From positions 1,116,001-1,180,000 of the forward strand of contig NZ_CP076456.1 in NCBI RefSeq assembly GCF_018866305.1: a stretch of DNA of 64,000 nucleotides. The letters are read 5' to 3'. Every line of letters starts with the position of its first letter. Within the stretch, counting starts at the first letter, position 1. Under the pieces are notes generated by a model, which worked only from the letters and a program-made list of their open reading frames with translations, had not been told where the DNA came from and did not search any database. Shown in pieces: positions 9,310 to 17,017 of this stretch. The translations under genes and the position numbers were made by a program. This DNA is from Arthrobacter sunyaminii (GTDB lineage Bacteria; Actinomycetota; Actinomycetes; Actinomycetales; Micrococcaceae).

Positions 9310-10793
9310 GGGCGGTCCTCCCGACCGGGGGATGAAGTTACCGGCTGGGCGGCGGAAGCGAAGGCCGCCCAGCAGCGCGCGAGATCGGATTCGGGGGTAG
9401 CAGCAACGGCTTGCCAGCCGGCGGCGTGCAGGACGGCCAGCGCCGGCCCCGCCTCCTGGAGCCGGTCCGTGACCAGGACGGCGCAGGCCAGGGTGGCATA
9501 GTCTGCCGCCGGAGCCAGCCGGGCGGCGTCGTCGGCCGTGAGCCTGCCCAGAACCGCAACGAGGGGGCCGCGTCGGCGCTGGGCCAAAGTGTCCGCCAGC
9601 CCGGAACCGAAGGCGCGGCGGTTTTCGGCCGGTGACGGGTCCGCTCCCTTTGGGCTGGCCGTGCCGGCGCTGTGGGCGCCGCGGACCGCGCGAATTCCCC
9701 GGAACCGGGCTGCGGGCACGGACCCGGGGACCGCCGCCTTGCCCGTGTCCGCCTGCCGTTCAAACGGCCGCGCCTCAAGTTCCAGCGCTGCCAGGCCCTC
9801 TGCGATGTCCTGCAGCCCTGCGGCGCCGCTGAAATCGCACTGCAGGGGATCGGGGGTGGAAGGGGAACGGCCGAGACCGGGCCGTGCGTACGCATCCAGC
9901 AGATGTAGCGAGTAGCCGTTGTCGAGCAGGAAGGCGGCAGCTGAAACGGATGCTGTGACCGCCCATTCAAAGGACTCGGAGGTGGACAGCCCGTTTCCGG
10001 CGGCGGGGTCCGTCCACAGCGGCGTTCCAAGGCCGCCCGCAAAGCAGGACTGCCGCGAATCGAGAAGCAGCGTGGCGCTGGGGGAGGTGACGGGTTCCTC
10101 CTGCCGGACCATCAGTTCGCCGTGACGGGCAGTCGCCGCCCAGTGGACCCGCCGCATGGGATCGCCCGCGCGGTATTCGCGGGTGGAGACGTCATCTTCG
10201 CTGGGGCTGCCGCGGCGGGGATTGGAAACGGATCCCTCCGTCCCCCGGGGGCCGCCCAGCGACGCGGCCGGCAGCTCCTGGGGTGCCGGGGACACCACCA
10301 GCGGATCTGTGGCACCGAGGGTGTGCAGCCTCCGGGAGAGGCCAAATAGGTCGGTGAACTCCGCCGTCACCGGTCCGATCGGAAACATGCCGCGCCGGGC
10401 GGAGCGCAGCTGGTACTCGTAGGTGCTGGCGCCGTCGGCATCCGGAAAACGGGCCGGAAAACGGAACACCGGACTCTGTCCGAAGCGCAGCGGGAGGCCT
10501 TCGCGCATGGAGGCGCTCTGCCGGACCGGGCGGGGAGTGCGCAGCGAGAGCATCACCCGGGCGGGGACACCGGTCTCCACGGTGGCCGGACTGAAGGTGC
10601 GTTCAACCAGGAACACCGGCTTGACCAGCCGCAGCGCCAGCGCCGAAAGCAGCGGCAGGGCGAGCAGGAACAGGCCCAGGATGAGTGCGTCCCGGCGGCC
10701 CATAATGTGGGCGGTCAGGAGGGCGGCGGCCCCGGCCGCGACAAGACCCCAGCCGCGCGCCGTCAGCAGCCGTGCTGCGCTTGCAAAGTCCAT
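9306..10793 (-). CDS. DUF58 domain-containing protein
   Basis: A 495-residue protein with two closely spaced N-terminal membrane segments (about residues 12-60), a beta-rich middle, and the DUF58 signature at about residues 205-235 (REYRAGDPMRRVHWAATAR). DUF58 proteins accompany MoxR AAA ATPases and are proposed to be their client or adaptor. GGGAAGG lies four bases before the ATG. It is the middle gene of a moxR-DUF58-tgpA operon, 57 bp after moxR and overlapping the transglutaminase gene. Confidence 0.92.
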   Translation of the reverse strand: MDFASAARLLTARGWGLVAAGAAALLTAHIMGRRDALILGLFLLALPLLSALALRLVKPVFLVERTFSPATVETGVPARVMLSLRTPRPVRQSASMREGLPLRFGQSPVFRFPARFPDADGASTYEYQLRSARRGMFPIGPVTAEFTDLFGLSRRLHTLGATDPLVVSPAPQELPAASLGGPRGTEGSVSNPRRGSPSEDDVSTREYRAGDPMRRVHWAATARHGELMVRQEEPVTSPSATLLLDSRQSCFAGGLGTPLWTDPAAGNGLSTSESFEWAVTASVSAAAFLLDNGYSLHLLDAYARPGLGRSPSTPDPLQCDFSGAAGLQDIAEGLAALELEARPFERQADTGKAAVPGSVPAARFRGIRAVRGAHSAGTASPKGADPSPAENRRAFGSGLADTLAQRRRGPLVAVLGRLTADDAARLAPAADYATLACAVLVTDRLQEAGPALAVLHAAGWQAVAATPESDLARCWAAFASAAQPVTSSPGREDRP

Positions 10794-10850
10794 GGAGCCT
10801 TCCCGCTGGTGGTGTACCGGTGGTGCTGCCTCAGCCGTCCCGCCGCGCCC

Positions 10851-11927
10851 CTACCGCCTCAGGCGCTCGCCGGCGGGACTGCGCGGAACGGGAACGCGTG
10901 CGAGCAGGTGTGAGAGCAGGCCCGACGGCGTATCGCCGGAACTGGTGGCTTTGCGGTCCAGGATGATGCGGTGGGCCAGCACGGGATCAGCGAGGCGGGA
11001 AATGTCATCGGGCAGGACAAAGTCACGCCCCGCCAGCGCGGCGTGGGCCTTGGCGGCGCGCAGCAGTTGCAGCAGGGCGCGGGGACTGGCACCGAGGCGC
11101 AGATGGGGATGCTCCCGGGTCGCCTGGCCAATGGCAACCGTGTACTCCTTTACGGCGGAGGAGACAAAGATATCCCGCACCCGGGCCGTCATGGCCGCAA
11201 TTTCACCGACGTCGACCACTGCCGAGACCGCGTCCAGCGGCGACGTGGACTGGTGGCTTTCGAGCATCTCAATTTCGGACCGCGTGTCCGGATAACCCAT
11301 GGAAATGCGGGCCATGAACCGGTCCCGCTGGGCTTCGGGCAGGGGATAGGTCCCTTCCATTTCGATCGGGTTCTGGGTGGCCACCACCATGAAGGGCTCG
11401 GCCAGCCGGTAGGTCCCGCCGTCGACGGTCACCTGCCGCTCCTCCATGCACTCCAGCAGCGCGGACTGGGTCTTCGCGGAAGCGCGGTTGATCTCGTCTC
11501 CGATCACGATGTTGGCGAAGATGGGGCCCTGGCGGAACTCGAACCGGTGGGCGTCCTGGTTGTAGATGGACACGCCGGTGACGTCGGACGGCAGCAGGTC
11601 CGGGGTGAACTGGATCCGCGTCACCGAACAGTCAATGGTCCGGGCGAGCGTCTTGGCCAGGAGCGTTTTTCCGACGCCGGGCACGTCCTCCAGCAGGACA
11701 TGGCCCTGGGCCAGCAGCACGGTCAGGACCAGTGAGGCTGCTTCCTTCTTGCCGTCAATGACAGTATTGACTGCGGCGAGGATGCTGGACGCCGCGGTGT
11801 GAAATGCGTCGGCACTGTATCCCGCTCCTGCGGCCCGGTTCCATCCAGCCGTAGGCCCGGGAACCTCCGTTCCCGGTGAATCACCGGCAAAGGGAGCGGC
11901 GGCTGCAGCTGGAGTTCGAGCGTCCAT
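10851..11927 (-). CDS. MoxR-family AAA+ ATPase
   Basis: A chaperone-like ATPase of the MoxR family. After a proline/alanine-rich head it has Walker A in EDVPGVGKTLLAKTLA and Walker B plus catalytic Glu in IGDEINRASAKTQSALLE. A sensor-1 Asn is in VATQNPIEMEGTYPLPEAQ, and the lid domain lies at the C-terminus. It probably remodels the DUF58/transglutaminase partners encoded downstream. The frame is open to 11957, but GGAAGG placed just before the ATG at 11927 fixes the start. It is divergent from tatD. Confidence 0.93.
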   Translation of the reverse strand: MDARTPAAAAAPFAGDSPGTEVPGPTAGWNRAAGAGYSADAFHTAASSILAAVNTVIDGKKEAASLVLTVLLAQGHVLLEDVPGVGKTLLAKTLARTIDCSVTRIQFTPDLLPSDVTGVSIYNQDAHRFEFRQGPIFANIVIGDEINRASAKTQSALLECMEERQVTVDGGTYRLAEPFMVVATQNPIEMEGTYPLPEAQRDRFMARISMGYPDTRSEIEMLESHQSTSPLDAVSAVVDVGEIAAMTARVRDIFVSSAVKEYTVAIGQATREHPHLRLGASPRALLQLLRAAKAHAALAGRDFVLPDDISRLADPVLAHRIILDRKATSSGDTPSGLLSHLLARVPVPRSPAGERLRR

Positions 11928-12052
11928 GGATACCTTCCAAGCCTCGGGAAATCGCACTCCGGTGCCCTGACCAGGGGGATCCGGTGTGCGACGCTACAGG
12001 CCCTCCGCCGGTTCGGCAGCGGCCTCATGTGAATACAGGTTACAAGCTCACT

Positions 12053-12058
12053 TAGGGT
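12053..12058 (+). promoter_or_regulatory. Leaderless -10 element of tatD
   Basis: TAGGGT, seven bases, then the ATG at 12066. There is no ribosome site. The upstream TGTGAATACAGGTTACAAGC stretch offers no good -35. Confidence 0.55.
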
Positions 12059-12065
12059 TAAAGAC

Positions 12066-12968
12066 ATGTGCAATGACAGTGGTTATGTTCCGGGCGAAAT
12101 CCCTGCGGCCTATCTGGACTTTGCGTCCGGCACCGGGAAACCTTATCCTCCCGGGCCGGAGCCCCTGCCGGTGCCCGTGATTGACAACCATACCCATTTG
12201 GACTTTGCCCCCGGCGGGGCCGGCACCGCGGAAGTGGGGGCGGCCATGGACGCCGCCGCCGCGGCGGGAGTCCGGGGTGCTGTTCAGGTAGGCACGGATC
12301 TGGAATCTTCGCGGTTCACTGTCCGGATCCTGGATGAGGAACCGCGGCTGCTGGGAGCGGTGGCCATTCACCCCAACGATGCCCCCGTACTGGCGGGGGA
12401 GGGGACCCTGGACGCGGCGCTCGAGGAAATTGAAGCACTGGCCGGCCATCCCCGGGTCCGGGGCATCGGCGAAACCGGACTGGATTACTTCCGCACCGGC
12501 CCGGACGGCGTTGAGCGGCAGCAGTATTCCTTCCGCCGGCACATCGACATTGCCAAGCGGTTGGGGCTGGCCCTGCAGATCCATGACCGCGACGCACACG
12601 CGGACGTTGTCCGTGTGCTGTTGGAAGAGGGGGCCCCGGAGAAAGTGGTCTTCCACTGCTTTTCCGGTGATGCGGATCTGGCCAGAACCTGCAATGAGCA
12701 TGGCTGGAGCATGTCCTTTGCCGGCACCGTCACCTTTAAGAACGCGGGGAATCTCCGGGAGGCGCTCGCCGTGGCCGACCGGAGGCTGCTGCTCGTGGAA
12801 ACCGATTCCCCCTTCCTGACGCCGCACCCCTTCCGCGGCCGGCCCAATGCCAGCTACATGGTGCCCTACACCGTCCGGTTCATGGCCGCAGAACTCGGAG
12901 CGGACCTGGCTGAACTGGGAACGCAGTTGGTGGAAAACACGGTCCGTACCTACGGTTCATGGGCCTAG
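12066..12968 (+). CDS. tatD: TatD-family metal-dependent hydrolase (DNase)
   Basis: A TIM-barrel metallohydrolase of 300 residues. The HxH metal ligands are in DNHTHLDF near residue 41, the bridging Glu is in GIGETGLDYF, and the later ligands are in QIHDRDAH, FHCFSGD and VETDSPFL. An N-terminal extension of about 35 residues precedes the barrel. Proteins of this family are 3'-5' exonucleases or D-tyrosyl-tRNA-type hydrolases; the exact role here is not visible. tatD upstream of an Rpf gene and rsmA is a standard actinobacterial order. Confidence 0.93.
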   Translation: MCNDSGYVPGEIPAAYLDFASGTGKPYPPGPEPLPVPVIDNHTHLDFAPGGAGTAEVGAAMDAAAAAGVRGAVQVGTDLESSRFTVRILDEEPRLLGAVAIHPNDAPVLAGEGTLDAALEEIEALAGHPRVRGIGETGLDYFRTGPDGVERQQYSFRRHIDIAKRLGLALQIHDRDAHADVVRVLLEEGAPEKVVFHCFSGDADLARTCNEHGWSMSFAGTVTFKNAGNLREALAVADRRLLLVETDSPFLTPHPFRGRPNASYMVPYTVRFMAAELGADLAELGTQLVENTVRTYGSWA

Positions 12969-13039
12969 CCCCGGTAGGGAAGTTTCCACGTACGGCACAG
13001 GTATCACTTGGACCGGCCAAAACTTCGGTTTGCCCTCAG

Positions 13040-13058
13040 GTCACGGTTCGGTTACGGT
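13040..13058 (+). promoter_or_regulatory. Candidate MtrA box and promoter of rpfB
   Basis: GTCAC at 13040-13044 and GTTAC at 13051-13055 form a direct repeat with an 11-bp period, the spacing described for the response regulator MtrA (GTNAC repeats), which is known to control Rpf genes in mycobacteria and corynebacteria. TACGGT at 13053-13058 could be the -10. The assignment is by motif only. Confidence 0.4.
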
Positions 13059-13267
13059 GGGGACCTATTAGCCGGGGTCGGGGAAGGCGCCGGAACTGAT
13101 ATCGAACCACACACCGTCCTGTGAACAGGTGTGCGCACGCTTCAGCCGAAGCGCCGCGCCACATCTGTGCCTGGTTGCGGCAGAGGTTCCTTGCCTGCGC
13201 ACAGAGTCGCCCCGTGAGACCCGGGGACATCGGCTGCCACGCGCCCTGATCCCCGTGCCCGGAAACT
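13059..13267 (+). other. Structured 5' leader of rpfB
   Basis: About 200 nt without a gene. It holds two clear hairpins: CACACC(13110-13115)/GGTGTG(13128-13133), nested with CCTGTGAACAGG, and CGCTTC-AGCC-GAAGCG (13138-13153). Some actinobacterial rpf genes carry a c-di-AMP (ydaO) riboswitch in this position. I could not match the conserved ydaO blocks here, so this is only described as a structured leader. Confidence 0.35.
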
Positions 13268-14452
13268 ATGAACGTTTGGGATTCCGTGGCACATGCACTC
13301 GTGAGGCGTGGGGTAAAACTAACCGGGCAGGCCGTTGTTATGGTCGCCCTCATTCTGGGGCTGGTGGCCTTTGTAGGCACCAACAAGTCAGTGGTACTAA
13401 GCGTCGACGGCCAGACCAGCGACGTCAAGACGTTCGGCGGCACAGTCGCTGAAGTTCTCCAAAAAGCAGATGTCCAGGTCACCGAGGCAGACCGGGTGAG
13501 CCCCGACCTGGCCAGCGAGGTCAGCGACGGAACCCGGATTGAAGTCTCCAAGGCCAAGTCCGTGGACGTAACCCTGGACGGCCAGGGCCACACAGTAAGC
13601 ACCACCGGCCAGACCGTTGCGGATCTGGTGTCGGAACTTCGGGTAGCTTCCAACTCTGCAGTGTCCGCCTCCCTGGACACGGCCCTCTCCGGACTTCAGG
13701 ATCCGCTGTCGATCTCCACTCCGAAGACAGTCACCATGGTGATGGACGGCAAGTCCTACAACCGCCCCACCACAGCGGAGACGGTGGAGGAGCTGCTGGA
13801 CGAAGCGGGCATTGAACTCGCGGCAACGGACCGCCTCTCGGCTCCTGAGTCCGCCGCACTGGTGGACGGCATGGCGTTGAAGATTACCCGCGTCACGGCC
13901 GGCGAAAAGGTCACAGTCACCGAAGCCCTGCCGTTTGAAACCGCTGAAGTGCCGGACCCCAACCTTTACGAGGGCGAAGAAAAGGTGACGGTCAAGGGAA
14001 CGCCGGGCGAGAAGGCCGCAGTTTTCGCGATCAAACTCGTTGACGGCCGTGAGGTCAGCCGGACCCTGGTGAGTGAAACCGTCTCCGTGCAGCCGGTTGA
14101 CGCGAAGATCGCAGTCGGTACCAAGAAGAAGGAAACCCCGCCCGCACCGGCACCCGCGGCCGCGGCACCGGCCCCGGCTGCCTCTCCGGGCGGCGCCGCT
14201 CCCTCCGGCGGAACCTGGGCGGCTCTGGCCCAGTGTGAATCCGGCGGAGACTGGCACATCAACACCGGCAATGGTTATTCCGGCGGCCTGCAGTTCAGTG
14301 TCTCCAGCTGGCTTGGTGCCGGTGGCGGCCAGTACGCGCCCATCGCGGCCGGGGCCACCCCGGATCAGCAGATTGCCGTAGCAGAAAAGCTTCGCGCCAA
14401 CGGCGGCTGGGGCCACTGGCCGTCCTGCGCCGCCAAGCTGGGCCTGCTCTAA
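13268..14452 (+). CDS. rpfB: Resuscitation-promoting factor RpfB-like
   Basis: A secreted or anchored muralytic growth factor that cleaves peptidoglycan to wake resting cells. One membrane segment or uncleaved signal lies at about residues 18-40. Three DUF348 repeats follow (roughly 42-85, 98-140, 155-200), then a G5 domain (about 205-285), an Ala/Pro linker, and a C-terminal Rpf lysozyme-like domain from about residue 318. The catalytic Glu is in ALAQCESGGDW, and two Cys (CESGG and the late PSCAAK) are placed for the family disulphide. This is the full RpfB layout. The ATG follows GGAAA closely. A bidirectional hairpin terminator lies downstream. Confidence 0.94.
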   Translation: MNVWDSVAHALVRRGVKLTGQAVVMVALILGLVAFVGTNKSVVLSVDGQTSDVKTFGGTVAEVLQKADVQVTEADRVSPDLASEVSDGTRIEVSKAKSVDVTLDGQGHTVSTTGQTVADLVSELRVASNSAVSASLDTALSGLQDPLSISTPKTVTMVMDGKSYNRPTTAETVEELLDEAGIELAATDRLSAPESAALVDGMALKITRVTAGEKVTVTEALPFETAEVPDPNLYEGEEKVTVKGTPGEKAAVFAIKLVDGREVSRTLVSETVSVQPVDAKIAVGTKKKETPPAPAPAAAAPAPAASPGGAAPSGGTWAALAQCESGGDWHINTGNGYSGGLQFSVSSWLGAGGGQYAPIAAGATPDQQIAVAEKLRANGGWGHWPSCAAKLGLL

Positions 14453-14525
14453 CCGGGCGGGAGTTCCCCCGCCTGTTGTGCCCGCCCGGGCTAAGGGCTA
14501 AGGGCACAGAGCGCTGCCAGTTCCC

Positions 14526-14561
14526 CGAGGACCGGAACCTGTTATCAGGTTCCGGTCCTCG
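14526..14561. terminator. 16-bp perfect hairpin shared by rpfB and the XRE-TPR gene
   Basis: Arms 14526-14541 and 14546-14561 pair perfectly around a TTAT loop. The right arm encodes the last codons and stop of the minus-strand regulator, so the hairpin ends two convergent genes. It lacks long T-runs. Confidence 0.65.
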
Positions 14562-15798
14562 CGGTTAACCCGACAGGGGCTCCGGCCCGCGCCTGGCTCG
14601 CCAACCGGGCTGCGTGGTCTGCCCGGTCCAGGGCTCCGGCGTTGAAAAAGGCCTTCGCGCTGTCCTCCAGCATTTGCACCGCAGTGCTCATTTCTCCGAG
14701 GGCAGCCCGGCTCAAGCCCAGGTGCAGGGCCACCTCGGCGGCACCCTGGGGGGAGAGCGCCGCCCGCCGGGCGTACACATCGGTAAGGATCTGCACGGCT
14801 GATTGATGGTTGCCGGAGAGCTGATGCCACCGGCCCCTGCTGTGCAGGTTCTCCAGAAGGTCTTCCTCGGTGCCGCCCAGCACTGAGAGGGCAGTCTCGG
14901 CATGGTCCATGAGCCGGCTGGTAGCGGTGTCGTGCAGTCCCTCGGCAAGACGCATGGCTGCCGAAGAGCGGTTAAACGCAGCCCAGGCTTCCAGATCCGT
15001 GTCGGGATTGAGGAGGAAACCGGCTCTGGCATGGTACCGGAGGCCGGCGGCTGTATCGCCCCGGCGGAACGCGACGTTGCCCACCGCCCAAAACCCCTTT
15101 CCCGCCGTCTGGGCATCCGACGCTGCCTCCAGCAGCGGAAGCAGCAATGCCTGGCAGTGGCCCCACGCTTCCTCCTGCAGACCGCTTTCGGAAAGGGCAG
15201 CGATGAGTGCCTGATATACCTCGATGAGCTGATCAGCGTTCAGCCGCAGCAGCACGCCAATGTCCAGTGCGCGTCTGGCATGGCTGACAGCCTCGGGCAG
15301 CCGTCCGGCTCCCTGGCAGGCGGTTGCCAGCAAGGCCTCAGCCTGCGGGCGCAGCGGTTGCCCCTCCGCTGCCAGGGGGTGCTGTGCCAGCCGTTCCGCC
15401 TCTGCGATGCAGGCCGGATAGTCGTGCAGCCGGCGCAGGCACGCAGCCGCCATAAAGGACAGTTCCCACCATCCGGTAGGGTCCTGCTCCACCAGCGCCG
15501 CATCCGCCGCCAGCTGGGACAACCTTCGTGCGGCCTGGTAATTCCGCTCATCCCACGCCTGTGCTGCAGAGAACTCCAGGAAGAGGCGGCTGTCCCCGCC
15601 TGCCCTCGGGTGCGGATAGCCCGGCACCGCGGTCAACCGTTCCGCCAGAAACCGGATGGCCCCGCCGGACGGCTCCCGCCGGCCCTTTTCAAGCATCGAC
15701 ACATCGCGAGCCAGGAACACGTCGCCGCTCAACTCTTCCTGGGTCAGCAGGCGTTCCGTGCGCGCCAATTGAAGTCGGTTTCCGAAGGTTTTGCCCAT
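14545..15798 (-). CDS. XRE-type HTH regulator with TPR-like C-terminal domain (RRNPP/Rgg-like layout)
   Basis: A 417-residue protein with an N-terminal lambda-repressor-type helix-turn-helix (about residues 5-60: NRLQLARTERLLTQEELS and later SMLEKGRREPS). About 330 residues of alpha-helical, Ala/Leu-rich repeats follow, including LLATACQGAGRLPEAVSHAR, that look like TPR units. This HTH plus TPR layout is that of RRNPP/Rgg-type peptide-sensing regulators, though many orphan actinobacterial XRE-TPR proteins exist. No obvious ribosome site precedes the ATG. It interrupts the common rpfB-rsmA order and is divergent from a 19-codon ORF at 15913. Its ligand and targets are unknown. Confidence 0.8.
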   Translation of the reverse strand: MGKTFGNRLQLARTERLLTQEELSGDVFLARDVSMLEKGRREPSGGAIRFLAERLTAVPGYPHPRAGGDSRLFLEFSAAQAWDERNYQAARRLSQLAADAALVEQDPTGWWELSFMAAACLRRLHDYPACIAEAERLAQHPLAAEGQPLRPQAEALLATACQGAGRLPEAVSHARRALDIGVLLRLNADQLIEVYQALIAALSESGLQEEAWGHCQALLLPLLEAASDAQTAGKGFWAVGNVAFRRGDTAAGLRYHARAGFLLNPDTDLEAWAAFNRSSAAMRLAEGLHDTATSRLMDHAETALSVLGGTEEDLLENLHSRGRWHQLSGNHQSAVQILTDVYARRAALSPQGAAEVALHLGLSRAALGEMSTAVQMLEDSAKAFFNAGALDRADHAARLASQARAGAPVGLTARTGT

Positions 15799-15876
15799 AT
15801 GTCATTACCGCCGTTCCGGGGCTGGGGGACACTGGAAGAGTGCCTCGGCTGGAATGCTACCGACCGATTTTTGGCG

Positions 15877-15894
15877 GGGGCAGGGTGGTGCCCC
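15877..15894. promoter_or_regulatory. Inverted repeat GGGGCA-N6-TGCCCC, candidate operator
   Basis: A perfect 6-bp inverted repeat between the XRE-TPR gene and the small divergent ORF, 18 bp before that ORF. It is well placed for binding by the neighbouring regulator. Function is inferred from position only. Confidence 0.35.
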
Positions 15895-15912
15895 ATTCTG
15901 GAAGGAAACACG

Positions 15913-15972
15913 ATGAAGAGGAATGAATTCCGCCTGCGGGCAGGCGCCGCGGTGGGTAACTGGCCTGACTAG
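15913..15972 (+). CDS. Small ORF, candidate 19-residue signalling peptide
   Basis: ATG to TAG encodes MKRNEFRLRAGAAVGNWPD. A strong ribosome site, GGAAGGAAA (15900-15908), is well spaced from the ATG. The peptide has a basic N-terminal half (K2, R3, R7, R9) and a small, weakly hydrophobic C-terminal part ending NWPD. It is divergent from the XRE-TPR regulator, as in Rgg/SHP-like systems. It ends 42 bp before rsmA and is on the same strand. It could instead be a chance ORF, a leader peptide or an unrelated microprotein; no export signal of classical length is present. Confidence 0.45.
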   Translation: MKRNEFRLRAGAAVGNWPD

Positions 15973-16002
15973 CGCCCCATCGGTAGGAACACGGTGCTCG
16001 GC

Positions 16003-16008
16003 TAGTAT
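16003..16008 (+). promoter_or_regulatory. Leaderless -10 element of rsmA
   Basis: TAGTAT, six bases, then the GTG start at 16015. There is no ribosome site before the GTG. Confidence 0.55.
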
Positions 16009-16014
16009 TGCTAG

Positions 16015-16959
16015 GTGACTGAATCCGCCTCCGCTTCCCGTCCTCCGGTCAAACCGCTGCTGGGTGCCACTGACATCCGCGCCCTGGCCGACGAGCTGGG
16101 CGTGCGCCCCACCAAGACCCTGGGCCAGAACTTCGTCATTGACGGCAACACCATCCGGCGCATCGTCGCCGCCGCCGGCGTCGGACCGGAAGAAACCGTG
16201 CTGGAGGTGGGGCCCGGCCTGGGATCCCTCACGCTGGGACTGCTGGATGCAGCGAAGGCCGTGGTCGCCGTCGAAATTGATCCTGTGCTTGCCGGACGGC
16301 TGCCCGCAACGGTGAAGGCATGGCGGCCCGAGAAGGCGGACCAGCTGCACGTGGTCCTCGGCGATGCCATGCGGATCACCGAGCTTCCCGTTGAGCCCAC
16401 GGCACTGGTGGCCAATCTTCCGTACAACGTGGCCGTTCCCGTGGTGCTGCATCTGCTGGAGCGCTTCCCGTCCCTGCAGCACGGTCTGGTCATGGTTCAG
16501 GACGAAGTTGCGGACCGGCTGGCTGCGGTCCCCGGATCCAAGGTTTACGGCGTGCCGTCAGTGAAGGCCGCCTGGTACACCACCATGCGCAAGGCCGGCG
16601 TGATCGGCATGAACGTGTTCTGGCCCGCGCCCAAGATCGCTTCCGGGCTGGTGGGCTTCACCCGGCACGATCCGCTGCCCACCACTGCCACCCGCGAAGA
16701 GGTCTTCGCCGTAATCGACGCCGCCTTTGCCCAGCGCCGCAAGACGCTGCGCGCTGCTCTGTCCGGTTGGGCAGGGAGCCCGGCCCAGGCCGAAAACGCG
16801 CTTGTTGCGGCCGGGGTGGACCCGCGTGCCCGGGGCGAAGTCATCGACATCCATGCCTTTGCCCGGATTGCGGAGGCCAAGGGGGCGCAGGCGCCGGCGA
16901 ACGCCGGGGATCCGTCCGGACCGGAGACCGAAGCACTGCCCGACGGCGAAGCGTCCTAA
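16015..16959 (+). CDS. rsmA: 16S rRNA (adenine(1518)-N6/adenine(1519)-N6)-dimethyltransferase
   Basis: RsmA (KsgA) dimethylates two adjacent adenines in helix 45 of 16S rRNA during small-subunit maturation. GQNFVID opens the Rossmann-type methyltransferase fold, [11 protein letters not shown] is the S-adenosylmethionine motif I, and [11 protein letters not shown] contains the NLPY catalytic motif. A C-terminal helical domain follows and the last 30 residues are a low-complexity tail. At 314 residues it is slightly longer than E. coli KsgA because of that tail. The start is GTG, set by the leaderless -10 element. Confidence 0.96.
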   Translation: MTESASASRPPVKPLLGATDIRALADELGVRPTKTLGQNFVIDGNTIRRIVAAAGVGPEETVLEVGPGLGSLTLGLLDAAKAVVAVEIDPVLAGRLPATVKAWRPEKADQLHVVLGDAMRITELPVEPTALVANLPYNVAVPVVLHLLERFPSLQHGLVMVQDEVADRLAAVPGSKVYGVPSVKAAWYTTMRKAGVIGMNVFWPAPKIASGLVGFTRHDPLPTTATREEVFAVIDAAFAQRRKTLRAALSGWAGSPAQAENALVAAGVDPRARGEVIDIHAFARIAEAKGAQAPANAGDPSGPETEALPDGEAS

Positions 16960-17004
16960 CGCTGGCTCCGGCGGGCGCATTAACGGCGCGGCCCGCCCTT
17001 CCTC

Positions 17005-17010
17005 TAAGTT
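17005..17010 (+). promoter_or_regulatory. Possible leaderless -10 element of ispE
   Basis: TAAGTT then GGAAGAT (seven bases) then ATG at 17018. GGAAG in the spacer could equally be a ribosome site used by readthrough from rsmA, so the two readings compete. Confidence 0.35.
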
Positions 17011-17017
17011 GGAAGAT

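Noticed and set aside
13059..13267. c-di-AMP (ydaO) riboswitch upstream of rpfB
   Set aside because: Expected from some actinobacterial rpf genes, but I could not find the conserved blocks, so I describe only a structured leader.
15081..16482. Minus-strand frames antisense to rsmA and around the small ORF
   Set aside because: They overlap well-supported genes on the other strand and show only shadow composition.
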